A stretch of 64,000 bases of DNA from contig NW_017189517.1 of assembly GCF_001704415.2 (NCBI RefSeq), forward strand, positions 6,645,167-6,709,166, given 5' to 3'. Shown here piece after piece: positions 1 to 8,600 of this stretch. Both the position numbers and the translations under genes were made by a program. The stretch comes from Capra hircus. Lineage: Eukaryota; Chordata; Mammalia; Artiodactyla; Bovidae. Under the pieces are notes generated by a model. That model was not told where the DNA came from. It searched no databases and saw only the letters and a list, made by a program, of their open reading frames with translations. Each line of letters opens with the position of its first letter. Position 1 is the stretch's first letter.

Positions 1-81
1 ATACACAACACTAACATATAAAGAGCAAATGACAACATTCGCAAGACAAATAGAAAGGGTAAAATAGCTTTGGCATGACTA

Positions 82-133
82 TACGTGTGTGTGATTGACA
101 GTGACAGTGACTGTACGTGTGTGTGATTGACAG
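82..133. repeat. Short direct repeat, 20-bp unit
   Basis: The 20-mer tacgtgtgtgtgattgacag occurs at 82-101 and again at 114-133, separated by a short GACAGTGACAGTGACTG-like spacer. It looks like a local slippage duplication. No function is apparent. Confidence 0.6.
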
Positions 134-767
134 AAGGAACAAAGGGTAGAAGAACCAGGGTACCAGCAAGCAACCCAAATGCTGGTCCTGTCACGTGAGA
201 TACTCAGCAAGACAGCATGATGTAACTGGAATTTGCATATTGTTCCAAAACTCTCAAAGGTGCAGACCAGGTAAACTCAAATTTCATATGAGAATGACTT
301 GCAGTTGTGAAGGGGTCACAGAACTCAGGAGTCAAGGTCAGGCTACCAGGCTGAGACGAGAACAAGTATCACCACCTAGGAAAAAACAGACACAAAAATG
401 GGAAACGGAGACAGGAACAGAAGCAGTCTGCACAAGTAGCTTAGAAGCTAGCGAGGAGAACAGAAATGTGGAATAATAATAATAATATCTGCCAAATTGC
501 CCTTATAAAAGTTAGACCAATTTGCATGCTCACTAAGAGTGGATAAGAGTTCTTTTCCCCCATATGTTCACCAACATAAAATTCTATCCACTTCTGCAAT
601 CTGTTCCAAGCAGAAGGTGAATCACAAAGTATCTCATTTTTAATTTTCATTTCTTTCATTATCTTTCCATATGGTAAGCCGTTTCTATTTCATCTTTAAA
701 TTGTCTGTTCATATCCTGTGCCCACTTTTTAATGTTTTTCTTAATGAGTTGTAGGCACAATTAGCAT

Positions 768-768
<1 letters not shown>
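134..768. other. Non-coding, no gene seen
   Basis: Unique-looking AT-rich sequence with a short (AAT)n run near 474-489. The frames open here are short and resemble no family I know. Confidence 0.5.
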
Positions 769-770
<2 letters not shown>

Positions 771-807
<37 letters not shown>

Positions 808-834
808 CGCGCGCGCGCGCCCGCGCGCGCGTGC
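771..834. repeat. Compound (TG)n(CG)n microsatellite
   Basis: A perfect GT run (771 to about 798) passes directly into an alternating CG run (about 799-834) with one interruption. The alternating purine-pyrimidine stretch abuts the 3' end of a minus-strand Bov-tA SINE, a usual place for such tails to expand. Confidence 0.9.
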
Positions 835-1023
835 GCTCAGTTGCTCAGTCGCATCCGATTCTTTGTGACCCCGAGGAATGTAGCCCACCAGGCTCCTTTG
901 TCCATGGAATTCTCCAGGCAAGAATACTGGAGCGGGTTGTCATTTCCTTTTCCAGGGGATTTTCCAGACCCAAAGATCTCCAGCATTGTCAAGCAGATTC
1001 TTTACCGCTGAGCCACCTGGGAA
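835..1023 (-). mobile_element. Bov-tA SINE
   Basis: Reverse complement of the ruminant tRNA-derived SINE. Read on the minus strand it has the head CAGGTGGCTCAGCGGTAAAG (pol III A-box region) near 1023, followed by the Bov-A body (TGGAGAATTCCATGGACAAAGG-like, then a GGGTCACAAAGAATCGGAT-like end). It ends in the CG/TG microsatellite. Confidence 0.9.
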
Positions 1024-1030
1024 TCCATTA

Positions 1031-1517
1031 GCATATTAAGGAATTCTTATTTTTAATTGTAAACATTTTCTCCAAGCTTGTCATTTATTTTGTCTTTTGC
1101 CATAAAGACGTTTCAAATATTTATGTAGTCAAATGTTTCATGCTTTGCTTTTAAAAACCTTCCCCTCCCTAAGAGGATTAAAAAATATATATATATAAAA
1201 CTAAAAACACACAAAATACATTTTATGCATGCAAATGAGAGCATTAAAAACTGAAACTCCAGGTAGGGAGAATGACATGACTCTATATTTTACTAAATCA
1301 CTAGGTAAAACTTCATTCAACCAACTTTTCAATGATAGCTATACTTCTACCCATAAAATTCACTTTGGGTCAGAGTTTAATCCTGTGTTCTCTGACTTTG
1401 CTAAGGATATGTCACTTTTGCAAGATGCTGGAGCCAAGTTAATGTGAAGAATAAAGTTTCTGAAGTAAACTTCCCACATTAGCTTTCAGTTCTGCAAGCT
1501 GTACAGACTTGAAACTT
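1031..1517. other. Non-coding, no gene seen
   Basis: AT-rich intergenic sequence with a short (AT)n run near 1183-1197. A 72-residue frame at 1229-1447 has no recognisable motif and no supporting context. Confidence 0.45.
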
Positions 1518-1521
1518 TTAG

Positions 1522-2336
1522 TGAGAGGGTAACAGGCACGAAGGCTAGGGGTCCCTAAACAGAGGAAATAGGCTGCAAGTGTCAGACGTTTTTTTCTCTC
1601 TCTCTTAAGCGGCAGGAGGAAACAAACTACAAGTGTCAGATTTTTTTTTCCCTTCTCTATACAAAATTAAAAGGAGGTTTCTTTTAAATTCTCTGTTGCC
1701 ATGAGGACACCTGGTTCCACCTGAACTTAACTTTTCTCATACCTTGAGCTAACCAATGCATTTTTCTTATGGAAAACGTTTCTTAAGCTATGTTAATGAA
1801 CTATGTATTTACCTTAGACTCTGTCTTTCTTCAAGTCGGTTTTGACTAAGACAGAACTAACTTGACAAACCAGTATGTTTTACTCAACAAACCAGTATGT
1901 TTTCCTCATGCAAATGTTCCCTTAAGCTATGTTAATGATACTATGTATTTGTTTGGAAACCTGGCTTTCTTCAAGATTCATATCAGCCCTCTTATGGCCC
2001 AGATGACTCACCTTGTGCCAATGTTATCTCAAAATGCATGTTGTGGGTGAGGGGTCTGGTGCCACTCTCTGAGTTTTGAGACATTTCCTTTCTCTAATTA
2101 GCAGCCTGCTAATAGGTATATAACTTTCTGCTAAAAAATAGCAAGTAGCAAAGGGGCACTCTTTCTCCCCCCTTCTGATGTCTATGTCAGAAGCTTTCTC
2201 TATCTCTTTTATACTTTGATAAAACTTTATTACACAAAAGCTCTGAGCGATCAAGTCTGGTCACTGGCCCCAGATTGAATTCTTCTCTGAAGGCCAAGAA
2301 TTCCGGTGTCTTTCATGGCTTAGCAACAACCTTTCA
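1522..2336 (+). mobile_element. Solo LTR of a class I (ERV1-type) endogenous retrovirus
   Basis: An 815-bp element begins TGAGAGG and ends CCTTTCA, which gives TG...CA termini and an imperfect terminal inverted repeat. It is flanked by TTAG at 1518-1521 and again at 2337-2340, a 4-bp target-site duplication as expected for gammaretrovirus-like ERVs. Inside are a doubled segment around a CAAGTGTCAGA motif (about 1576-1655), a doubled AAACCAGTATGTTTT motif (about 1867-1905), a TATA-like GGTATATAACTT near 2115, and an ATAAAA signal near 2218 before the terminal part. There are no internal gag-pol sequences, so the provirus was lost by LTR-LTR recombination. It resembles the ruminant BTLTR1 group; that subfamily name is from memory. 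Confidence 0.8.
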
Positions 2337-2340
2337 TTAG

Positions 2341-2743
2341 GATGATAATAAATAATGCAATAATTGTATTAATGCAATTCTTTGCAAGGTATTTTTCCAA
2401 AGTACATTTAGCTAGAGAGTGTAACATCATGGTTCTAGTCCTTGTGAATCTGAGAATGCCTGGCATCCTCTATGAGGAGAAATAGAGCCTGGCTGGTTGA
2501 GATCTGTAGTCATGAACTGGGGCTCACCCTGTTCAAGTGCCCAAAAGGGCAGAAGGATCTCAGGATGTTTTTTCCTGTTAGCAATTTCACCAAGAACAAA
2601 GAATTTTATAAATTTTATAAATTTACATCCTTTGAGGAACTGTATGGACAAATAAGATTGAGTTCATTGCAGCTTCTGTTATGAAAGGACATTTGGTTAC
2701 AAGGAGTTTGCTTTTGTAAAAATTGGGCAGAACTAACATCCTT
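2341..2743. other. Non-coding, no gene seen
   Basis: Unique sequence between the LTR and a Bov-A2 SINE. Short frames only. Confidence 0.45.
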
Positions 2744-3015
2744 CAAGAAGGCAATGGCACCCCACTCCAGTGCTCTTGCCTGGCAAATCCCATGGATGGA
2801 GGAGCCTGGTAGGCTGCAGTCCATGGGGTCACTAGGAGTAGAACACCGCTGAGCAACTTCACTTTCACTTTTCACTTTCATGCATTGGAGAAGGAAATGG
2901 CAACCCACTCCAGTGTTCTTGCCTGGAGAATCCCAGGGACGGGGGAACCTGGTGGGCTGCCGTCTCTGAGGTCGCACAGAGTCGGACACGACTGAAGTGA
3001 CTTAGCAGCAGCAGA
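2744..3015 (+). mobile_element. Bov-A2 SINE (dimer)
   Basis: Two Bov-A monomers in tandem: GGCAATGGCACCCCACTCC at about 2751 and GGAAATGGCAACCCACTCC at about 2894. They are joined by a TTCACTTTCACTTTTCACTTTC linker. The element ends in GACTTAGCAGCAGCAG. This dimer with a CAG-type tail is the Bov-A2 form. Confidence 0.92.
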
Positions 3016-3504
3016 AGCAACATCCTTCAAAATCTCCTTCAAAAATCTTAAAACATACACACACGTGGAAGTGGTGAGCTCAAAAGGTACAGACCATCAA
3101 AATCATTTAACATTTTAAAGTGTAATACCCATAAATGGTAACCAATGGTGAGGTTTCCATGAGAAATCTTTTTTTTTTTTTTCAAAATTTATAAACTACC
3201 CACAATGCATTTACTAATATATTAAACAAAGGTGTCATTCAACTGGCTTCTGAGACCAAAGGGCACTAATACAGCACTTCAAAAGTAGATCCTCATGATC
3301 AAAAATTTCAGCTATTCATTCATTCTCTTCAATCAACTTATGCTGACAAAAGTGCATCTTGGACAAGGCCATGTGACCTGAGGAATAAAGAAATGAATTA
3401 AAAATTCTTGATCTCAAGGAACTTAGTCTCCTAGGGAACATAAATAGAACACACTATAAAGGTAGAAAGCCTCACATAAAAGTTGAAAACAATGTATTAT
3501 GGAT
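3016..3504. other. Non-coding, no gene seen
   Basis: AT-rich unique DNA with a poly(T) run near 3170. No open frame or motif worth naming. Confidence 0.45.
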
Positions 3505-3637
3505 TATGGGGGCCTAATCTGCCCCTTTGTGTCCATTTTGGCCATGTGGGATCTTACTTACCTGACCAGGGATTGGGGCCAGGTCACCACAGTGGAAGTG
3601 CTGAGTCCTAACCACTAGGCCTCCAGGGAATTCCCAT
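3505..3637 (-). mobile_element. CHR-type (tRNA-Glu) SINE
   Basis: On the minus strand it reads GGGAATTCCCTGGAGGCCTA then GTGGTTAGGACTCAG and a CCCTGGTCAGGTAAGTAAGA-type body. This is the cetartiodactyl CHR SINE pattern. A second copy lies at 48.3 kb. Confidence 0.8.
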
Positions 3638-3654
3638 GTCCATTCCTACTTTGT

Positions 3655-4200
3655 CTACAGTGGTTCAGGCCCTTCTCATTCCTCATCTGAAGAGTGATAT
3701 AAATTTCTAAATCTGTCTGCCATTCAACCCTATGGATCACACTGCCTCCAGAGCAACCTTTCTAAATATGGGATCTGATCCAGTACTTCCTCCACTTTAA
3801 ATCACTCCCATGAAAGACGTCCCCATGGCTTATTGAATAAAGCTGAACTTCCTCTGTACAATGGCATCTGCCTACTTTCCCCATTTTATCTTTCACTACC
3901 TCTTCCCTTCATCCTCTGTAATCTACAAGTCAGCCAGTTAAGGGGCTATTTCAGTCATCCAGATTTCCTTAACCTTTAACACTAGTTCAAGTATCACCTC
4001 TAACAGGAGGCTTTCCCTGCTCCCTCCAGCTATCTGAGAAGCACTCACTGACTGTCTGGGAAGCACTGATCAAAGCTCTCAGAGCCTCCCTCTCATGCTT
4101 ACTCTGGTTACAGCACAAACATTTCCCTGTAGTGACGTTTCCCTGTGTATTCATCATTTGTGAATATCTGGACAGTATCTGGAACAGAAGAAGAGATCCT
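3655..4200 (+). mobile_element. L2 (CR1-like LINE) 3' fragment
   Basis: Successive phrases typical of the L2 3' half are recognisable: the GCAACCTTTCTAAA segment, the CACTCCCATGAAAG part, AACTTCCTCTGTACAATGGC, the TCAAGTATCACCTC block and GAGGCTTTCCCTG. It is strongly diverged, as expected for a pre-eutherian element. The right edge is uncertain. Confidence 0.6.
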
Positions 4201-4421
4201 CATTTTACTGCACAAATGCTTACAGTAGAGAGAATAAGAGTTACATGCAACACTCACAAAGGGTCAGCATTTGAATTGGACTTTGAAGAATGGGTAGGAT
4301 TTCCAGTGTTTATGGAAGGGGCGAGTGAGTGCGAGGTGAGGGGTAAAGGAACTGCTTGGGAAGTACGGGGATTCAGTTAGATGAGGCTGAAACATGGGAC
4401 GGCTGAAGTGGATGTTACTGC

Positions 4422-4618
4422 TGTGTAGTTGCTAAGTGTGTCCAACTCTTTGTGACCCCATGGACTGTAGACCGGCAGGCTCCTCTGTCCATGGGATTTT
4501 CCAGGCAAGAGTACTGGAGTGGGTTGCCATTTCCTCCTCCAGGAGATCTTCCCAACCCGGGGATCAAACTGTCGTCTCCTGCATTTCAGGCAGATTCTTT
4601 ACCACTGAGCCACCTGGG
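4422..4618 (-). mobile_element. Bov-tA SINE
   Basis: Minus orientation. It runs from the TGACCCCATGGACTGTAG region to the tRNA-like head CAGGTGGCTCAGTGGTAAAG (reverse complement) at the right end. The spurious short frames read across it come from the SINE itself. Confidence 0.92.
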
Positions 4619-4619
4619 A

Positions 4620-5160
4620 CAAGTGTATAGTCAAAACACGAAATTGGAAGTCTATTGAGGAAAATCATGGAGGGCCTCCAATGACAGATTTTTTTTGGTG
4701 AAATGGAGTTGTGTTTAACTTTCCTGATATTAGTGAAAGGGTTTGTGTTTGCAATGAACAGAAAAGCAGGTGTTTAGGATAAATCAGACCTATTCTTCCC
4801 TGTTACTAGGTCTCAGCACAAACATTCCTAGGAGAAAAAGTTCTAACTAGTTGTGTCCTAAATAATTTAGGGATATCCTGCTGATATTCATTATCACATA
4901 GCTATTTTGTTCTTGCTATTTCAATCCTTGGTAACAAAGACAGTTATGAAACATCTTCCCTTTCCTTTTCTGGTTGGATGGGTTATTAATCAAATAGACA
5001 TCCATACGTTCTTAAATAATAATTTATTTTCCCCACTAAAATTTCATGGAAAATAGTGCACATTTCTTTCTGAATCCAAGCAATCTTTATAGCTCTGAAA
5101 ATTCTCCTCCCCACCCCTCCCTGACCCCCCCAAAAATGTCAAAATAGTCTATGTAGTCAC
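4620..5160. other. Non-coding, no gene seen
   Basis: Unique sequence with a C-run near 5110-5133. No coding evidence. Confidence 0.45.
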
Positions 5161-5176
5161 AGTGCCCTCTGCTGGC
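5161..5176 (-). promoter_or_regulatory. CTCF-type motif
   Basis: The minus strand reads AGCCAGCAGAGGGCAC, close to the core CTCF consensus (CCASYAGRKGGC). The motif points left. Binding is inferred from the motif only. Confidence 0.5.
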
Positions 5177-5292
5177 TACAGAGAGGAACAGCTAAATCCG
5201 TGAGGAGAAGGAACGCAACAGCTCACAGAGCTGCGGTGAGATGCACTTTTCCACTTCTTCCTCTTTTATGTTAAGCGGAATGTTGAGTTAAC

Positions 5293-5334
5293 AGCTCCTC
5301 AAGGTAAGCTCCTGAAGATAAGCTCCTCAGAGTA
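5293..5334. repeat. Triplicated 14-bp unit
   Basis: Three consecutive 14-mers, AGCTCCTCAAGGTA, AGCTCCTGAAGATA and AGCTCCTCAGAGTA, lie directly before a Bov-tA insertion. Confidence 0.75.
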
Positions 5335-5336
5335 AG

Positions 5337-5545
5337 GGCTTCCCTGGTGACTCAGATGGTAAAGAATCTGCCTGCAATGCAGGAGGCTCGGGTTTGATCC
5401 CTGGGTCAGGAAGAACCCCCTGGAGGAGGGCATGGCAACCCACTCCAGTATTCTTGCCGGGGGAATTCCAGGGACAGAGGAGCCTAGCAGGCTGTAGTCC
5501 ATGGGGTCGCAAAGAGTCGGACATGAGCGACTAACACACACTCAC
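5337..5545 (+). mobile_element. Bov-tA SINE
   Basis: Complete plus-strand copy: head GGCTTCCCTGGTGACTCAGA, B-box region GGGTTTGATCCC, Bov-A body, and an end in AGAGTCGGACATGAGCGAC followed by a CACA-rich tail. Confidence 0.95.
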
Positions 5546-5896
5546 ACAAGGTAAGCAAACGCATTTTAGCAAGAATCAGGCAAGTGCTCCAACAAATTTC
5601 ACCATTTTTCTTGTTCTTTTGGAGGACTGGACACACCCAAAGCTTCCAAAGATTTTTTCTTTTTAAGAAGAGACACAATAAACAATAGTTTCCCTATCTC
5701 CTCTATTTGCTTGGCCTCTTGATCCCATTTTCACTGGCTTTCATAAGACAAAAGAAAGCTTTCAGTTAGGGAACTCTGAAAGAATCTGGCAATCAAGGAC
5801 CCAGTGGCCAGCCTCATCCCAATCTGGAATACAACCAGGACACCTCCCAAGTTCAGGCTTGATACACCATTTATCCTCTCTCAACCTTAAGATTCA
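5546..5896. other. Non-coding, no gene seen
   Basis: Unique DNA, pyrimidine-rich around 5690-5740. No gene evidence. Confidence 0.4.
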
Positions 5897-6135
5897 TGCT
5901 GAAGCTGAGCTCCAATATTTGGCCACCTGGTGCAAAGAATTGACTCATTAGAAAAGACCCCGATGCTGGGAAAGATTGAGGGCAAGAGGAGACAGGGCAA
6001 GATGGTTGGATGGCATCACCGACCCAATGGACATGAGTTGTGGGAGTTGGTGAAGGACAGGGAAGGAAGCCTGGTATGCTGCAGTCCATGGAGTCACCAA
6101 GAGTTGGACGCAACTGAGCAACTGAATAACAACCT
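5897..6135 (+). mobile_element. BovB LINE 3'-end fragment
   Basis: Starts with GAAGCTGAGCTCCAATATTT, continues through GACTCATTAGAAAAGACC and GATGGTTGGATGGCATCACC, and ends with GGACGCAACTGAGCAACTGA. This matches the 3' ends of the longer BovB copies in the window. It is 5'-truncated and diverged, hence old. Confidence 0.88.
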
Positions 6136-6549
6136 TAAGGACAGCAAACAATAAAAGAAAAGAAAAAGATAAGCAAAAAAAAAAAAAAGTTTCAAGGGAT
6201 AGAGACCATTGAAAGGCGATTTTTAGCCAGCGCCCAGCGGAGTCTCTGGCCACCTGCTAGGAGAGTTAAAAGCGGTTAAGATACGGGGACACTCACTACA
6301 AATGATGGAGTGTGATCCTCATTAAAGGTGTTTTTATCATTGCAATTTCAGACTGAATTGCAATGCCAGGAAACGTTCGTGGCTGGCCCGCGAGGAATAA
6401 GGCGTCCCCAAGTTCAGAGACATCCTTTTTCCTGCAAAACCATTTCAAAAGCCGTGCCCAGCCTCTTGTGGGTCCTTTAAGGTATTTATATTCAACCCAG
6501 TTCTGAATGAGTTCCTAAGCCCTAATTAAGGGAACACCTCACTTCCGTG
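6136..6549. other. Non-coding upstream flank of the CpG island
   Basis: Unique sequence with scattered CpGs (for example around 6225-6285 and 6375-6405) leading towards the CpG-rich region. No repeat or frame recognised. Confidence 0.4.
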
Positions 6550-6600
6550 GGTTGTTGTTTTTGTTGTTGTTGTTGTTGTTGTTTTGTTTTTTGTTGGCTT
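6550..6600. repeat. (TTG)n microsatellite
   Basis: Imperfect GTT/TTG run. It gives poly-Cys/Phe and poly-Gln frames on the two strands that are artefacts. Confidence 0.85.
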
Positions 6601-6959
6601 TTGTTGGCGCCACACCTTCCTTGCCGCCCCCTTGAGCAAATCCCGGGTGGGGGAAGCCGCATTCCTTTGCCTTCCCGGCAGCCAAGGAGGCACAAACTTA
6701 AGTCCCAGCTCATTGCAACCGGAAGAGCAAACAAATCAAAACCACAGAGGGCTAGGAGTTAGGACCACGAGAGCGGTGGGAATCACTGTGAAGTTGCCTT
6801 GCCAAGCCGGGGATTAGGGTGAGGCGAGCAGGGTCAAGTCCCTCCCAAGTAAGGCTCGGATCATGTCTTTATGTCATATTTTCATACTTTGTTCTTCTTG
6901 GAATATTTTTGGCATTAACTTTGCTCTTTAAAGATATTGCATTAAAACTTTCATCTTCA

Positions 6960-7560
6960 TTCCTGAGTATCTCGTTGCCCCCTGCCCCTTAAATTTTGGG
7001 CCTCAACTCAAATCACCTGGCGATGGGTGTGATCGCGTAACTAGAGGTAGCTCGGGAGCCGACGGTGCTCCAGCTCGCTCACTCGGCTAATTTGGAGGCA
7101 GCCCCGGCCCACCCCCACCCCGAGGGCAACCAGTTTGGTTCAAGGAGAATACCGAAAAGACGTCGGTTCACCTGGTTCCGGCTGCCCCAGACTCTGCGGC
7201 CCGCTCTGCTCCCGGTGAGGAGGACTCCTCTCGCGTGTGCAGGGCGCCGGCTCAGAAGCAGCTCCCCTCCGCGCCGCCGTGCTGATCCGGCGGCTCTCGG
7301 GAGAGAACTGCCTTCCTCGGCGCGTGGCAGGCTCATCCCCCGCACGGATGGGTGGACCGCGTGCTGTCACTTCCGACCGGATCTCCCCACCCCAAGCCCG
7401 CGCCCCCACTCGGTCCCAGCAGCGGCGGCCGAGAGGCAGTCTTGATTAGCTCGGCCCAGGGGATTAGAGACTCCGCGAGGGTCTGTAACAGTCTCTTGGG
7501 CGGGCGGCAACTCTTAAAGCTGGACCGAGCATCAGATCTGGGTAGGATGTAGCATTCGGC
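6960..7560. promoter_or_regulatory. CpG island, probable promoter region
   Basis: Marked rise in G+C and in CpG count relative to the AT-rich surroundings, densest between about 7045 and 7440. Sp1-type GC boxes occur (GGGCGGGCGG near 7499-7508). A good plus-strand donor-like CCCG/GTGAGG lies at 7211-7220. The island overlaps no SINE or LINE, so its CpGs are not repeat-derived. Overlapping frames of up to 152 codons in several phases and on both strands are what high G+C gives by chance, so none is called. Direction and gene identity are unknown. Confidence 0.7.
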
Positions 7561-7750
7561 GTCTTTAGTGAAGTCACCCAGCAAATGAAATCTGAGCCAA
7601 CATGTAGTACCAGGGGTGCCTCCGAACAAATACGCCCTCAAAGCAAACTCCACCAATCGCTGCCTGGGCAGCCTTGAAATCGCCATCAAGAGGCATGAAC
7701 AAGAGTTTAGAGAAGGGAAAAATAAGTCCAGCCCCTCAGAATACCAGCGC

Positions 7751-7778
7751 GGGGCGGGGGTGGGGTGGGGTGGGGTGG
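7751..7778 (+). other. G-quadruplex-forming tract
   Basis: Five G-runs (GGGG, GGGGG, GGGG, GGGG, GGGG) separated by single bases, then a final TGG, about 200 bp to the right of the CpG island. Very short loops predict a stable parallel quadruplex on the plus strand. Confidence 0.85.
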
Positions 7779-7779
7779 A

Positions 7780-8106
7780 ACTTGTTTCCACTCAACTCCT
7801 TAATAGGACCCCGAGTTTCTCTGATACTCTCTGCAAATGCCTGTCCGCTGATTATTCCAGGCTTCTTACAAAGCTTGTTTGAGACTGGCACCTAAGAATG
7901 CTAAACAAATACTTCTGGAAAAAATGAAAATGGATGTGAAACACGGCTGTTTATGCCACATAGTTGTTTTCATGTGTTAAGGTGCTCATTTCCCTCAAAG
8001 CTCCAAAGACATACTTTGCTTCAGGAGGCCTGTCTTAAGATTTTGGGTCATTTTTCAGGCTTTAGTCAATGCATCACAGACAAAGTCCCTAAATACAAGA
8101 ACCAAT
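7780..8106. other. Non-coding, no gene seen
   Basis: Unique sequence between the G-tract and a palindromic element. No coding evidence. Confidence 0.4.
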
Positions 8107-8288
8107 GCCAGATTTAGCAAATAAAAACACGGGTCACCCAGTTCAAGGTGAATCTCAGATAAACAGCAAATATTTTTTCAGGCAAGTATGTCCTTTACAG
8201 TATGTGGGACACATTTATACTTTCAAAAGTATTTGTTGCTTAACTGAAATGTAAATATAACAGGGTGTCCTGTTTTTTTTCTGGCAAC
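8107..8288. mobile_element. Imperfect palindromic MITE-like DNA element
   Basis: The left end (CCAGATTTAGCAAATAAAAA) and the reverse complement of the right end (GTTGCCAGAAAAAAAACAGG) match. The similarity continues through about 80 bp per arm, with ATCTCAGATAAACAGCAAAT opposite CATTTCAGTTAAGCAACAAA. The whole element could fold on itself. This is the form of an old non-autonomous DNA transposon; I do not give it a family name. Confidence 0.6.
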
Positions 8289-8454
8289 TTCTAAGAATAA
8301 TGCAATGACTACTTGAATTCTTTTGTTTACAATCCAACAAACAAGACACAAATCTACATGGAGAGGTAGGCAAAAAATATCACAAGGATTCTTAATAACT
8401 TATACACAAAAAAGAATAGTCACTTTGAAATATTTATTAGGAAAGCAGTAAAAA

Positions 8455-8600
8455 GCTTGAGAAGGAAATGGCAATCCACTCCAGTATTCTTGCCTGGAGA
8501 ATCCCATGGACAGAGAAGCCTAGTAGGTTACAGTCCACCGGGTCGCAAAGAGTCGGATACGACTGAGCGACTTCACCTTACCTTACCTTACCTTATATTA
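8455..8600 (+). mobile_element. Bov-A monomer SINE with (CTTAC)n tail
   Basis: Lacks the tRNA head. It starts at GAGAAGGAAATGGCAATCCA and ends at TACGACTGAGCGACTTCACC, followed by a CCTTACCTTACCTTACC simple tail. Confidence 0.9.

Noticed and set aside
829..1023. Functional tRNA gene at the SINE heads (here and in other Bov-tA copies)
   Set aside because: The A/B-box-like parts belong to tRNA-derived SINEs. No cloverleaf with proper acceptor and anticodon stems can be drawn from what is visible.
1522..2336. Possible complete provirus at the solo LTR
   Set aside because: Only one LTR is present and no gag, pro, pol or env sequence is adjacent.
7065..7791. Several overlapping 66-152-codon frames on both strands of the CpG island
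   Set aside because: High G+C lowers stop frequency, so open frames appear in all phases. None has a recognisable domain.
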